From positions 36,810 to 100,809 of the forward strand of contig NZ_BOMQ01000070.1 of the NCBI RefSeq assembly GCF_016862275.1: 64,000 nucleotides of DNA. Direction: 5' to 3'. Below, one piece after another: positions 9,133 through 19,300 of the stretch. Every line of letters begins with the position of its first letter. Position 1 is the stretch's first letter. The notes under the pieces were generated by a model. The model saw only the letters and a list, made by a program, of their open reading frames with translations. It had not been told where the DNA came from and made no database searches. The stretch comes from Actinoplanes nipponensis (GTDB lineage: Bacteria; Actinomycetota; Actinomycetes; Mycobacteriales; Micromonosporaceae). The translations under genes and the position numbers were made by a program.

Positions 9133-10320
9133 TTACGCCCCTAACAGATCGTCGTAGGACTCCGGAATCTCATGTGTACCCGAAAGAAGAGCGGCAGCCA
9201 CTTCAGAGCGTAGGGATTGCAGCTTGCCCATCTGGGCCGTCATAGCCATTGCGTGAAAACGAATTGCCCTAAACGCTTCGCCCAAGGCTTCCTGTCGTTC
9301 GCCTTTGATCCAAGGTAACCGGATCGAGCGAACTATTCCCATATTGATCGATGGTACCGCCCCTGCCTGCGCCAGGTCGCTCAATCTGACGCCTTCAATT
9401 GCACCTAGCAGGAACTCTGGATCCACCCCTTCTTGCGGCTCAATCACAAGATGGTTTTCGTCAACTGCCGCTTCAACATCCAGAATTCGCTTATTATTGG
9501 TGAGGATCGAGCCGCCAACACGTGGGAATACGACCGTGCCCACGGAATGAACTCGCCCGCCTCTGGATTCTATTTCTTTCGCAGTCATCTGAGTGCTTGC
9601 CAGGTGGTAGCCAAATAGGTTTACGATCGAACTCATGTCCGCGATCTTGAACCAGGAGATATCGCCCGTCCGCACGCCCTGACATTCCCGCGGGAGGCCC
9701 CGCCCCTGACTTACTGTAGCAATTTCGTTCAATACGGCCGTTTTGCCGTCCCCTTGAACCGATTTTACGATTTGGCCCCGCAGGGCTGCAAGGCGATCAA
9801 TGGCCAACGCGACTTGTCTGATCACCGAATCAGCCGTGTCAATGAGGTCGACGATGCGCCGCTGTTCCTCGACTGACGGAAGAGGAATTCTGATCGCCTG
9901 GAAACCTTTGATCGAAAGCGTCCGATTTCGATCCGCGGATCCTGGCGATGCTTCTCCGATCGCCGACAGTCCAGGTTCGCTCAAGAAGTAGTGACGAAGG
10001 TACCGAACATCAACTCTACGCTCATCTGTTGGAACGTAGAAGAGAAATCTATTCGACGCTACGGCAGCCGCATCAGCTTCAGAAGTCACTCCAATGGCAC
10101 CTTCCCATGCCTTAATGTTGCTGAGTGCCAACGCGCCGGCCGGGAAGTGGAAATAGCGCAACTTGCTAAGCTCGGCCCCCGGCGTGGGCGGATAGTGAAA
10201 GATGCCCTTGCCAAACGACTTCATGCCGATGGCGACATAGTTTGCGGCGGGTTCGATGCCGACGGACCGTCTTGCTGGCTGAAGAATGTCGCCAATCGTG
10301 ACCGCTTCACTGTTTCTCAT
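9133..10320 (-). CDS. hsdS: Type I restriction-modification specificity (S) subunit
   Basis: A 395-residue HsdS with two target-recognition halves, each followed by a conserved helix; LPSVEEQRRIVDLIDTAD is the classic end of TRD1 with the central helical spacer. It determines the bipartite recognition sequence of the HsdM and HsdR complexes. The gene is clearly less GC-rich than hsdR and hsdM, which is usual for specificity genes that are exchanged horizontally. It starts 76 bp downstream of hsdM. The target sequence cannot be derived by eye. Confidence 0.95.
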   Translation of the reverse strand: MRNSEAVTIGDILQPARRSVGIEPAANYVAIGMKSFGKGIFHYPPTPGAELSKLRYFHFPAGALALSNIKAWEGAIGVTSEADAAAVASNRFLFYVPTDERRVDVRYLRHYFLSEPGLSAIGEASPGSADRNRTLSIKGFQAIRIPLPSVEEQRRIVDLIDTADSVIRQVALAIDRLAALRGQIVKSVQGDGKTAVLNEIATVSQGRGLPRECQGVRTGDISWFKIADMSSIVNLFGYHLASTQMTAKEIESRGGRVHSVGTVVFPRVGGSILTNNKRILDVEAAVDENHLVIEPQEGVDPEFLLGAIEGVRLSDLAQAGAVPSINMGIVRSIRLPWIKGERQEALGEAFRAIRFHAMAMTAQMGKLQSLRSEVAAALLSGTHEIPESYDDLLGA

Positions 10321-10396
10321 CTACGCACCCACCTGGTGTGGCGCTGACACGTGGCGCATGAAATGAGTGTCCGTTGATCGTGGCGCCCGGCTAGCT

Positions 10397-11911
10397 TCAC
10401 GCATCGAATCCGGCTGCCTTCAACTTTGTTTCCAATGTCATATCCATGGCGGTTAGCTGGTGCCGTGCTTCACGGTAGGCCGCAATGGCAGCCTCGACAT
10501 TCGCTTCGGCTCCGGATTCGGTCTTGATGTACCTGCCGACGCTCAGGTCGTAGCCGTTGGCTTGAACTTCAGTGACATCCACGAGGCGCACGCTCAGCCC
10601 TGCTGCCCCATCGGTGTCCACGCCTTTCTTGTAGGCGGCGTCAATCACCTCAACATCGTGTTCGGACATCGTGTTCTGGTTTCTGCTGGCCTGATACCTG
10701 GCGGAGGCATCAATGAATAGAACTTTGCCTTTGCGATCTTGGGATTTCGCGTTTCGGAAGATGAGTAGGCACACCGGGATTGCCGTGGAGTAGAACAGGT
10801 TACCGGGCAATCCGATCACGGCCTCGAGAAGGTCCTTAGAGATCAGGCATTCGCGGATTGCGGCCTCTTTGCCACCTCGAAAGAGCACCCCATGTGACAT
10901 GACGACGCCGACCCGTCCAGTCTGACCTGCCATGGTGGCGACCATGTGCTGGATCCACGCGTAGTCGCCATTCTTCGCCGGAGGAACACCACAGATCACT
11001 CGGCTATAGGGGTCTTTCGTCCAGGCCTCCGCTCCCCAATTCTGCAGCGAGAACGGGGGATTTGCGATCACGACGTCGAACTTCCGCAGCGCGGCGCCAT
11101 CCAGCAGTTTCGGCTCCCGGAAGGTGTCGCCGCGGACGATCTTGAAGTCGTCCAATCCGTGTAGGTAGAGGTTCATCTTGGCGATGGCCGCGGTCGTCAG
11201 ATTTACCTCCTGTCCGTGAAGGCGCAGGGTGCGCGGGTCGCCACCGGCATTACGGACAGCATTAACAGTCTCAACAAGCATCCCGCCAGAGCCACAAGCT
11301 GGGTCCGCTATGGACTCTCCGGGCTGCGGGTCAAGGATCCTGACGAGTAGGTGTACGACGTGACGCGGCGTAAAGAACTCACCGGCCTTTTTCCCCGATG
11401 CCTCGGCGAATTCTCGGAGCAGGTACTCGTAGGCTGCACCGAGCATGTCGCCGCTCACACTGTCGGGATCGAGCCTGACGCTATGAAACGTGTCGAGCAG
11501 GGCAACGAGTGCGGACTCGGGGAGACGGTCTTTGTTCGCCCAGTTCACGTCGCCGAACACGCCAGCGAGTTCCGGGTTGGCCTGCTGGATGCGCTGCAGG
11601 CATGTGGCCAGCTTCGCGCCTACGTTGATGGAAGTCTCGTGGACGTCGTGCCAATGGCAGGCGTCGGGGATCACGAAGGGGTGATAGTCGGCCTCGATCT
11701 CCTCGGTCAGATTCTCGCCGAATTCCTTGACGGCCTGGGCGTGTTGGTAGTCCCAGTTGTCGCTGATCCACTTGAAGAACATGACCGGAAACACGTATGC
11801 CTTGTAGTCGCCCGGGTCGACGGGACCCCGCAAGGCGTTGGCCGCAGACCAGAGGGCCGACTCCAGCTGACGCTGGGTCATTTGCCCAGATCCGGTTAGA
11901 TGTAGCGCCAT
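10397..11911 (-). CDS. hsdM: Type I restriction-modification DNA methyltransferase (M) subunit
   Basis: A 504-residue N6-adenine methyltransferase subunit. An N-terminal helical domain (WSAANALRGPVDPGDYK region) precedes the catalytic domain with SAM motif DPACGSGG (about 203-210) and catalytic NPPF (284-287). The ATG at 11911 is preceded by GAGGGG at good spacing; MTQRQLES ten codons in is an alternative start. It is the first gene of hsdM-hsdS-hsdR, so its promoter lies in the 11912-12107 gap. Confidence 0.97.
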   Translation of the reverse strand: MALHLTGSGQMTQRQLESALWSAANALRGPVDPGDYKAYVFPVMFFKWISDNWDYQHAQAVKEFGENLTEEIEADYHPFVIPDACHWHDVHETSINVGAKLATCLQRIQQANPELAGVFGDVNWANKDRLPESALVALLDTFHSVRLDPDSVSGDMLGAAYEYLLREFAEASGKKAGEFFTPRHVVHLLVRILDPQPGESIADPACGSGGMLVETVNAVRNAGGDPRTLRLHGQEVNLTTAAIAKMNLYLHGLDDFKIVRGDTFREPKLLDGAALRKFDVVIANPPFSLQNWGAEAWTKDPYSRVICGVPPAKNGDYAWIQHMVATMAGQTGRVGVVMSHGVLFRGGKEAAIRECLISKDLLEAVIGLPGNLFYSTAIPVCLLIFRNAKSQDRKGKVLFIDASARYQASRNQNTMSEHDVEVIDAAYKKGVDTDGAAGLSVRLVDVTEVQANGYDLSVGRYIKTESGAEANVEAAIAAYREARHQLTAMDMTLETKLKAAGFDA

Positions 11912-12107
11912 GCGCCGATCCCCTCGCTCGAACTTACCTTCAAGGAGGATATCGGCCGATCGCCGTGAGTACTCTCCCGCGCTCAGGCGTCACGGCGGGG
12001 CTAGGGTATACGGGGGCCTTCCGGGCTAGCGTCGACATGGACTGCCAGACATGGGGGTACCCCTGTCAGGGGCAGGAACCAGCTTGGTGCTGGACGGCAT
12101 CGCTAAA

Positions 12108-12260
12108 CTAGCAGTGCTTTGTCAGGTTCGGCGAGATGGTTTGCCCCAGTGAAGCGGATCAAGGCCGTGACCTGCGAAAGCAGATTCGAACGATCCCTGG
12201 GGCGCGATGCTGGCCAGGCACATTTCCCCAGGTCACGGCGATCTGACAAAGCACTGCTAG
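12108..12260. mobile_element. 153-bp MITE-like element with perfect 18-bp inverted termini
   Basis: The termini are CTAGCAGTGCTTTGTCAG (12108-12125) and its exact reverse complement (12243-12260). An internal inverted pair, GCCGTGACCTG and CAGGTCACGGC, adds further symmetry. The outermost CTAG could be a duplicated 4-bp target flanking shorter 14-bp termini. No coding sequence is inside, so it would need a transposase in trans. It sits between hsdM and the lanthipeptide operon and fills most of the 360-bp gap there. Confidence 0.85.
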
Positions 12261-12271
12261 CTGCTTTATTC

Positions 12272-13177
12272 CTAGACGAGATCGAGATCTACCTCCACGT
12301 CGGCCACGCCTCGTAAGACGTGGGCGAGCTCGTGGGCGTCGAGCGCGCTGAGATGTTGGATGAGCATTTCGCGGGTTTGCTCAACGCGGTTGGCCAGGGC
12401 CTCCGGCGTGAGATCGCTCGGGGGTATGGCATGGCGGAATGCCGGGTCGTTGATGACGGTGGCTGTCAGGTGTTCGGCGATCCAGAGCGGGGTGCGCTCC
12501 TTGATGACGAACGTGAGGTGGACGCTCTCTGTGGCGTCCTTGTTGTAGGGGTTGTGTACCCATCCGCGTGGCAGCACGAGGACGTGGTGAGGGCTGAGGT
12601 GGAACGACATGTCCGGGCCGCTGGCGTTCCACTCTTCTATCCATTGGTCCTGCCACAGCTCAACCGTCGTCAGATGGGCTCGGGTTGGCTGGGCGATCTT
12701 CGGCTTCCAGAGGTCCCAGGTCTTGGTGCCCGCGAGTTGGACGACGATGCTGAGGTATTGGTCCCAGTGGTGTTCGAGCCCTTGTTGGCCTGCCGGCGTG
12801 ACGAAGGCGGATACGTAGTTGGTGCAGCCGGTTTGGCGCTGGATTGATTTGGTGACGGTCGCCATGGCGGGAAGCCATCGTTCGAGGTGCCGCATCTGGA
12901 CGGTGTGGTCGCGGTCGCGCCACTGCCTCAGTTTGACCGGGTCGAGCCGGTCGGCTGAGGTGAACAGGCGGGGGTGACGCGCGGTGTCGTTCTTGACGAC
13001 GTTGACGTCGGTCGGTGGGAAGCAGCCGCTGTCGAGGATGTCGATGACGGTGTTGGCGCTGATCACGCGGGTCAGCGCTCGGCCGTTTGCGGGAAGCTTC
13101 AGCAGTTGAGGCGTGTGTGGCCACGTGTGCATGAACTCTTCGGCGGTCTGCGAGTCGAGCAGTAGTTCGAGCGGCAT
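12272..13177 (-). CDS. JmjC/cupin-type Fe(II)/2-oxoglutarate oxygenase
   Basis: A 301-residue protein of the cupin-like JmjC group that contains ribosomal-protein and peptide hydroxylases. The metal site is visible as H137-W-D139 (EHHWDQYLSIVVQLAG) with a second His at about 208 (LPRGWVHNPYN); TKTWDLWKP is the conserved strand after the HxD motif. The C-terminal helical part resembles the dimerisation or winged region of these enzymes. It is the last gene of the lanthipeptide operon, so hydroxylation of the precursor peptide is a reasonable inference but not proven. Confidence 0.85.
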   Translation of the reverse strand: MPLELLLDSQTAEEFMHTWPHTPQLLKLPANGRALTRVISANTVIDILDSGCFPPTDVNVVKNDTARHPRLFTSADRLDPVKLRQWRDRDHTVQMRHLERWLPAMATVTKSIQRQTGCTNYVSAFVTPAGQQGLEHHWDQYLSIVVQLAGTKTWDLWKPKIAQPTRAHLTTVELWQDQWIEEWNASGPDMSFHLSPHHVLVLPRGWVHNPYNKDATESVHLTFVIKERTPLWIAEHLTATVINDPAFRHAIPPSDLTPEALANRVEQTREMLIQHLSALDAHELAHVLRGVADVEVDLDLV

Positions 13178-13253
13178 CGTTCGTCTCCCGGGGAAGCTGC
13201 CGTACGCGGGTGGGTTGAACTAGCGTCGGAAGGCCGAAACCTGGGATGGCGGT

Positions 13254-14339
13254 TTACACCGGTAGGTGCGCCCGCCTGCGCTTCTGGCACGCGATGACCG
13301 ATTCGGCGGTATCGAGGGCGCCGCTGAGGGTGGCGAGGTGAGCCGGGGACATGGTGCCGAGGGCGAGACCGCAGTTGGTGACCAGGTCGGTGAGTTGGTC
13401 GATCTGTCGGCTGGTGGCGATGCCGAGCCGTCCGGGGTGTGCCAGGAGATCGCGGGCGGCGTAGCCGTCGTTCGCGGCGTAGCGGATCAGATTCGCGGCG
13501 ATCTGCTCCCTGGCGGGGTGCTCGCTGTCGAGGGCGTCAATGAGGGTGAGGCTGAGTCGGATGTGGAAGACGGCGAGCCCGGACTCGGCGGGGCCGAGTG
13601 CGCGGTAGGCGGCCAGCGCGGTGGTCACCAGGTCGGCTGGGTCGTCGGTGGGTACGTGAAGGGATAGGCAGGCGGTGACGGCGTTTTCCCATGGTTCGCC
13701 GGGTTGGGTTGCGCCGAGCATCGCGCGTGCTTGCTGGTGGCGGCCTGCCATGGCGTGAGCAATGACGGTGACTTGGCGGCCGTCGAGCATGCGCGCGCCG
13801 ACTCCCTTGTATTCGCGGAGGCGGTGGCTCGCTTCGTCCCATCGGCCGGCGGTGGCGAGTGCGTGGGCACCGGTGCCGAGCAGCACGGTCCAGAGCCACG
13901 TCCGCGCTTTGAGGTGGGCCTCGGGTGTATCAGTGAGGAGGATCGCGGAGACGGTGAGGCCGTCGATCGTGATATCGGTGCGGGTGTCGATGGCCTGAAA
14001 AAGCTTCTCCAGCAGGGTCCATGCGGCAGGGCCGTCGCCTGCTCGAACGTGGAGGCGCGCGAGGTTGACGATGGGTTCGAGCGCGTGCTGGGGGTCGCTG
14101 TCGTGGGCGAGAGCGACGGCGGCGAGCCGGTGACACCAGGCTCGGGCCAGGTCGGGCAGGCCGCAGTCGGATGCCAGGAGGGCGGCGAGGTTGAACACGG
14201 CGGTCGCTGCCGCCACGTCGCGGCGCTCGTGGGCGAGGTTCGCGCGTCCTTGCAGGTCGGATACGCGCTGGGCGAGGGGCGTGCAGGCAGGTCGGGGCCG
14301 GGCGATCAGCGGGAACCTGCGGGCAACGGTCGGGTTCAT
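13254..14339 (-). CDS. Helical-repeat (TPR-like) protein of the lanthipeptide operon
   Basis: A 361-residue, almost entirely alpha-helical protein rich in Ala and Leu, with helical-hairpin repeats (e.g. AHERRDVAAATAVFNLAALL, DLARAWCHRLAAVALAHD, PIVNLARLHVRAGDGPAAWT). I chose the ATG at 14339, which overlaps the upstream stop as ATGA. No catalytic motif is visible. Similar helical proteins occur beside FxLD and related RiPP loci, where a scaffold or regulatory role is possible. Its function is unknown. Confidence 0.75.
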   Translation of the reverse strand: MNPTVARRFPLIARPRPACTPLAQRVSDLQGRANLAHERRDVAAATAVFNLAALLASDCGLPDLARAWCHRLAAVALAHDSDPQHALEPIVNLARLHVRAGDGPAAWTLLEKLFQAIDTRTDITIDGLTVSAILLTDTPEAHLKARTWLWTVLLGTGAHALATAGRWDEASHRLREYKGVGARMLDGRQVTVIAHAMAGRHQQARAMLGATQPGEPWENAVTACLSLHVPTDDPADLVTTALAAYRALGPAESGLAVFHIRLSLTLIDALDSEHPAREQIAANLIRYAANDGYAARDLLAHPGRLGIATSRQIDQLTDLVTNCGLALGTMSPAHLATLSGALDTAESVIACQKRRRAHLPV

Positions 14340-15154
14340 GAGGCACCGCCTGGTATGAGTGCGCCGAGCGTGGGGTCGGGGCCGAAGACGACGGTCTTGG
14401 CAGCAGCGGCGAGGGCCGCCTGCTGTAATCCGGGAATGCTGCGTCGGTTCCACGCGAAGATCACATGGTGGGCGAGCGTGGCTCGTAGGCCGCGGTGCAA
14501 CTGGCCGGTCTGGTTGAGGTGCCGGAGCGTGTCACCGGCGGACGTGTAAGCGTCGATCAAGGTCTGGTAGCCGGCCAGCGGCGCTTGCTGGCGAGTGAGA
14601 TCGTCCATGTCGACGGTGAGGAGCCTTCTCGCCGCGTTCAGCAGAGCAGCGACAGAGCCGGGCTGCGGCGGGTCTCGGTGGTCGGCGACGCGTGCCCACA
14701 CGTCGCCTTGCTCATACCAGTCGAGGGCCGCTGCGCGCATCATCACCGCAGCGAGCATGATCGACGTCTCGCGGTGGCGGGCGGGCTCGCGGTCGCTGCT
14801 GCCGGTCAGGAGGTGCTGGCTGTCGGCATGCCACAGCTGGTGGGCGGCGTCCATGGCTGCGGGGCCGCCGAAGGCACAGGTCTCGGGCTCGTAGATGCCG
14901 GGGACGGCCCCGCAGATGCTGCGGTCGTGGATGAGCCGTTCCAGTTCGCCGGTCAGGTAGCGGTCGGCGTCGATCGTGGCAGCGGGGAGGTAGCGCAACC
15001 GCCAGTCGCCTTTGCGTACGTAGAACCAGGTGGTGATGAGCTGGCGGGCTTGGGCTTCGGCCAGGATCGGCGCGAGATGGGTGCTGGCTGCCTGCTCTGC
15101 GGTGTGGGGGTCAGGGAAGGCGATCGTGACCTGTCGCCATTCGGGTGCCGTCAT
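14336..15154 (-). CDS. Stand-alone SpaB_C-like 'thiopeptide-type' biosynthesis protein
   Basis: A 272-residue protein resembling the C-terminal domain of LanB dehydratases (SpaB_C), encoded separately. The family pattern is seen in WRQVTIAFPDPHTAEQAA, then WFYVRKGDWRLRYLP, and a helical second half with a long His-rich tail segment. Relatives act as glutamate-elimination or cycloaddition modules in RiPP pathways. It is coupled to the downstream helical-repeat gene (ATGA) and follows lanC by 16 bp. Because the LanB here already carries such a domain, this second copy may have a different role. Confidence 0.8.
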   Translation of the reverse strand: MTAPEWRQVTIAFPDPHTAEQAASTHLAPILAEAQARQLITTWFYVRKGDWRLRYLPAATIDADRYLTGELERLIHDRSICGAVPGIYEPETCAFGGPAAMDAAHQLWHADSQHLLTGSSDREPARHRETSIMLAAVMMRAAALDWYEQGDVWARVADHRDPPQPGSVAALLNAARRLLTVDMDDLTRQQAPLAGYQTLIDAYTSAGDTLRHLNQTGQLHRGLRATLAHHVIFAWNRRSIPGLQQAALAAAAKTVVFGPDPTLGALIPGGAS

Positions 15155-15170
15155 CAGCGTGTTCCCCGGC

Positions 15171-16394
15171 TCAGCTGAGGGCGAGGAAGGTGTCCCAGCC
15201 GGTGGCTGAGGTGCCGGTGGCGGCGGTGTGCAGGGCGAGCGCGGCTCCAGCCGTGCCGTCCATCAACTCGGGGTTGTGGAAGGCGTCGGCGGAGAGCTGA
15301 TGGGTGAGGTCGGCGGTCAGGGCAGGCAGTTGAGCGGTGAGCTGGGCCGAGCGGTGCGGGTCGGTGCTGGTGGTGGCCATGCGGCAGGCGGCCTGGAGGA
15401 GCCCGGCTTTGCCGTGGCAGAGGCCGATCTCGGGGAGTCGGTCGCGTTGGGTGGTGTCTTGGAGTACGGCGAGCATCGCGTTCTCCGCGTGCTGCTGGCG
15501 GGTGGTGTCGCGTTGGGCGAGTCCGGCGAGTTGCTGGGCGCGGGCGATGCCGGGGGTGCCGTAGCACCAGGAGGGCCGGTGGCGTTTCGGGTCGGTGCCG
15601 GGGGTGACGTATCCCGGCCACCAGATTCCGGTGGGGTCGTCGTAGCGGTGGAGGTCGGTCCAGCGGCACAGTTCGGCGAGGGCGTTGCGGGCTGTGGGGG
15701 TGTCGTGGCCGTGGAGGATGGCGTGGGCCAGCAGGGCGATGACGGCGCTGATGCCGTGGGCGGCGCCGATGTTGCCGTGACCGTGCGGAAAGTCGGGGTC
15801 GGGTGTACCGGCGAGCCCGGAGGGCAGCCACCACGGCGGTCTGCTGATGCTGCCGTTGAGGGGTTCGGTGATACGAGCGAGGTAGCCGACCAGGTCGTGG
15901 CTGATGGGATGGTCGGGTTGAGCGTGCAGGTGGTAGAGGCCGAGACCGGTGAGGCCGTGGACGAGGTCGAACTCGTACATGGTCAGTGGTTCGCGGCGGT
16001 CGATGCGGGCGTGGGCGGCGGCGAGGCGTTGGCGGGTGAGGGTGATCGTGGCGGTGTTGAGGCTGGCGTAGGCGCGGCGGTAGCCGCCGAGCGGGTGGGC
16101 GATGTGCAGCATGAACGCCAGGGCGGGGGCGCCGTGGAACGGGTCGGAGTTGGCTCCGATACTGACCGGCTCGCTGGCGGCGGCGCGGATCCAGCGGTGG
16201 GCGGTGCCTTCGTCGCCGTGTCCGGAGACGGCCCGTTCGATGTGCAGCAGGGCGATGCCGACCGCGCCACCGGCCAGCGATTGCGGCCGGGTTCGGCCGT
16301 CGGGTGACGGGCCGACGGTGGCGGGGTCGGCGAGCCTGACAGAGGCCGCGGTGAGCACGTCGAGGGGGTTGGCGGCGGTCGTTGTGGTTCTCAT
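15171..16394 (-). CDS. lanC: Lanthionine synthetase C family cyclase
   Basis: A 407-residue LanC cyclase that adds Cys thiols to dehydroamino acids to form (methyl)lanthionine rings. The zinc ligands are present: C277 in SWCYGTPG and C326-H327 in GLCHGKAG. The AHG motif (about 212-214) is also present. The double-helical barrel pattern continues to the C-terminus (LMDGTAGAALAL). The start ATG overlaps the lanB stop (ATGA). It is expected to work on the FxLD precursor encoded upstream. Confidence 0.95.
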   Translation of the reverse strand: MRTTTTAANPLDVLTAASVRLADPATVGPSPDGRTRPQSLAGGAVGIALLHIERAVSGHGDEGTAHRWIRAAASEPVSIGANSDPFHGAPALAFMLHIAHPLGGYRRAYASLNTATITLTRQRLAAAHARIDRREPLTMYEFDLVHGLTGLGLYHLHAQPDHPISHDLVGYLARITEPLNGSISRPPWWLPSGLAGTPDPDFPHGHGNIGAAHGISAVIALLAHAILHGHDTPTARNALAELCRWTDLHRYDDPTGIWWPGYVTPGTDPKRHRPSWCYGTPGIARAQQLAGLAQRDTTRQQHAENAMLAVLQDTTQRDRLPEIGLCHGKAGLLQAACRMATTSTDPHRSAQLTAQLPALTADLTHQLSADAFHNPELMDGTAGAALALHTAATGTSATGWDTFLALS

Positions 16395-19300
16395 GGGGTG
16401 CTCCTTGTCGTCCAGCTCAGCGCGGCGGCGCGGGCGAGGTGGAGGCAGGCTCGTTCGCTGTCGAGGTCGAGTCCGGCGACGCGGACGTGGTGCAGGTGGA
16501 GCAGATCGGGCAGCAGCTCGACCGGCGGGACAGCGCTAACGGCGGGTAGGTGGTCGCGCCAGGCGGTCAGGGTGCGGTGGCGCTCGGCCCAGCGGTCCAT
16601 CAGGTTCTCGCCTCCGGGTAGGGACGCCACGGCGGAGCGGTCGTGCGGGTTGGCCAGGCGGATCGCCTGGTCGTAGACGGACCGTGGGGGTGCGGGCCGG
16701 TGCGCGCGGGTCCGGGCGATCAGCCATCGCAGGGCATCGGTCGGGTCGCCAATGGCCGCCGTGACGATGTCGACCATGCTCGCGGCGGTCAACGCCTGCC
16801 AGCCGGAGGCGGGACGTCGCCCGGTGACGGCCAACTGCGCGAGGACGGCTGCGGAGTCCGCCTCGAACACGGCTGTGGTCGCCTGATAGGCGGCCGGGCT
16901 GCCGAAGCGGCCGGGCTCACCGAAGTCGGTGTCCCATTGGACTCGGCGGGTCAGGTCGGCCTCGGCCAGCTCTCGCGTCCAGCCGGTGACGGCTTCTGTG
17001 GGTAGGCCGCTGATCCGTAGCCGCAGGTGCGGTTCGGGGTCGGCGTGGCGCAGGAACCACCACCTGCCCGCGCCCGGGTAGCCGGCCAGGAGCCGGGGTA
17101 GGTGGGTGTTCAGGATGGTGGTCTGGTCCTCGGGTCGGGCGTAGATCTTCAGGTAGTGGTGGTCGCTGCCGGGCAGGACGCCATGGGCGCGGACACTCAC
17201 CGGAGGGCTGACGAGCCGGGGTGCTGGTGGTCGCGGGGTGGTGGCGATCAACGGGATGACGATCTCGTGCCGGTGCCCGCCGATCCAGGCGTCGCCGTCG
17301 GGGATGACGCGCAGCAGGGCGGTGGGGCTGCGGGTCAGGTGGTCGCGCAGCAGTGCCCGGTGGGCGGGTTCGTGGAGGTCAAGGCCGATGGTCTGATCGC
17401 CGACTCCGAGCGCGACGGTGGCGGGGCAGCCGGCCGCGTCGAGCCAGGCGGTGAGGGCGATGTCCCATCGCTGCCAGGCGGCGGTCCGGTCGGGCAGGTC
17501 GGCGGCGGTCAGGAGCCACCGTGCCGGGCTCAGGAGGGTCCGGCCGTACCGCAGCGCGGGCAGGAACGGCAAAGTTTTGGCTGCTGGTCCCCACTCCACC
17601 GGCGAGCAACGGGTAGCCAGGGCTACGGGTGCCTCGGCGAGGAAGCGGGTGAGCGGGTGGGCGTGACGTACCGGCTCGACCGTGTTGACCGCGACCGGTT
17701 GAAGTGCCCGCTGGCGGGAGATCGACACCAGGTACAGGCGGTGCCCGTCGGCGGTCACCGCAATGTCGTCCACGCCGATCGTGTCCGGTGACGGGGCGTG
17801 GTACTCGCCGACCGGGATCAGATACGGCAGGACTCGGGCAGCGCGGTTGACATCCAGGGTGATGGTGTAGCGGGTGACCGCAGACAGTTGAGCCAGCAAC
17901 GCTCCGGCGCTGGCTGGTGGGCTGTCGGTCGTGCGGGTGGCCACTTGGTGCCGGGTGGTGTCGCCGAGCATGTCCAGGAACCTGCCCGTGGTCGAGAACG
18001 CTTGCTGCGATGCCCGCACGATCGACAGGTGGAAGTCGCCATTGGTGATGGCCTGGAGCGAGTCGGCGTGGACGCGCACGGTGAGTTCGGCGGTCGGCAG
18101 GATCTCGGTCGGTGCCGCGCCGGCCAGGTCCTCCAAGAGGGCGTCGTCGAGGATCACCTCGTGTTCATGGCGCAGGGCGGCGCGTTGCGCCAGGGCGAGC
18201 AACCGCTGGTCCCGATCGGTGAGGGCGGACGCCGTATCGGTGGGTTCGCCGGTGAAGCCGTGCGGGTAGCCGAGACCCACCTGGGCATCGATCACGTCCA
18301 GGACCGGGACGAGGGCGTGCAAGCCGTACCGGTCCAAGAACCGTGCATGCCAGTCGCGCCACCCGGCCGACGTCGACCGGGCGAGGCGGGTCAGTGCGGC
18401 GGCGGCTCGGCTCGCCTCCGCCGTCACCGTCGTCGGTACCACGAGGTCACAGTCCAGCCGCAGGTCGATCCCGACCGCGTGGCCGGGGCGCATCAGGGCG
18501 ACGGCCTCGCGAAGGTCCCGTAGGTGCGCGCCGGCCGTTGCCTCGTCCGGTGCACGATGGTGTCCCATCTTGAGATCACGAACTTGACGTAGCTGATCAA
18601 GTAGATCGGCAACGTCGCCGCCGTCGGCTGCGGCGGCCTCCACCTGGTCCACGACGTGCGTCAGGGGGTCGGTCTCGGTCGAGGGTGGGCGCAGGCTGGT
18701 CAAGAGCAGACGCTGCGCCACCATCTGGCCGATCAACCGCTCGACGCCCTCTCGCGGCGCCGTGCCGTCGGCGGTCAGCTTGCCGATCAGATCGGCCCAC
18801 CGGATCGGTGCAGCCGCCGCCGCCAGAGCAGCACGGATCACGTCGTTGGCCTTGATCCGCAGATGGGTCGGCGCGCCCTGGGGGTCGCTCGTGGCAGCGC
18901 GGTACTCCAGCACCACCTTGCCTGCTCGTTGCACCAGGAGGTTGTTCGCGCACACCGTCAGATGCGGGCGGAGCCGGACGTCGGACTCCAGAGCGTCGAG
19001 GATCGCGGCAAGCCAGGATGCCTGCAGGCGCGCGACAGGCCGGTGCGCGGCGCCCCACCGGACCCGGCCGCGACGGCTCGCCGTGGCAGGGGCGACACCC
19101 GCGAACAAGCCGTACGGGGTGGCCCGGGTGGTGGCGCGCAGCAGGTAGCGCATGACCGCGAGCACCACTCGCCGAGCATCAGTGTGTGACAAGGTGCCGC
19201 TGATGGCGGCGGTGGCCCGCTCGGCAAGGTCCGGGGAGGCATGGGCCAAGGCCGCCGCGAATCCGGGAATCCCCAACGTCTCGGTCAGCCACGACCGCCA

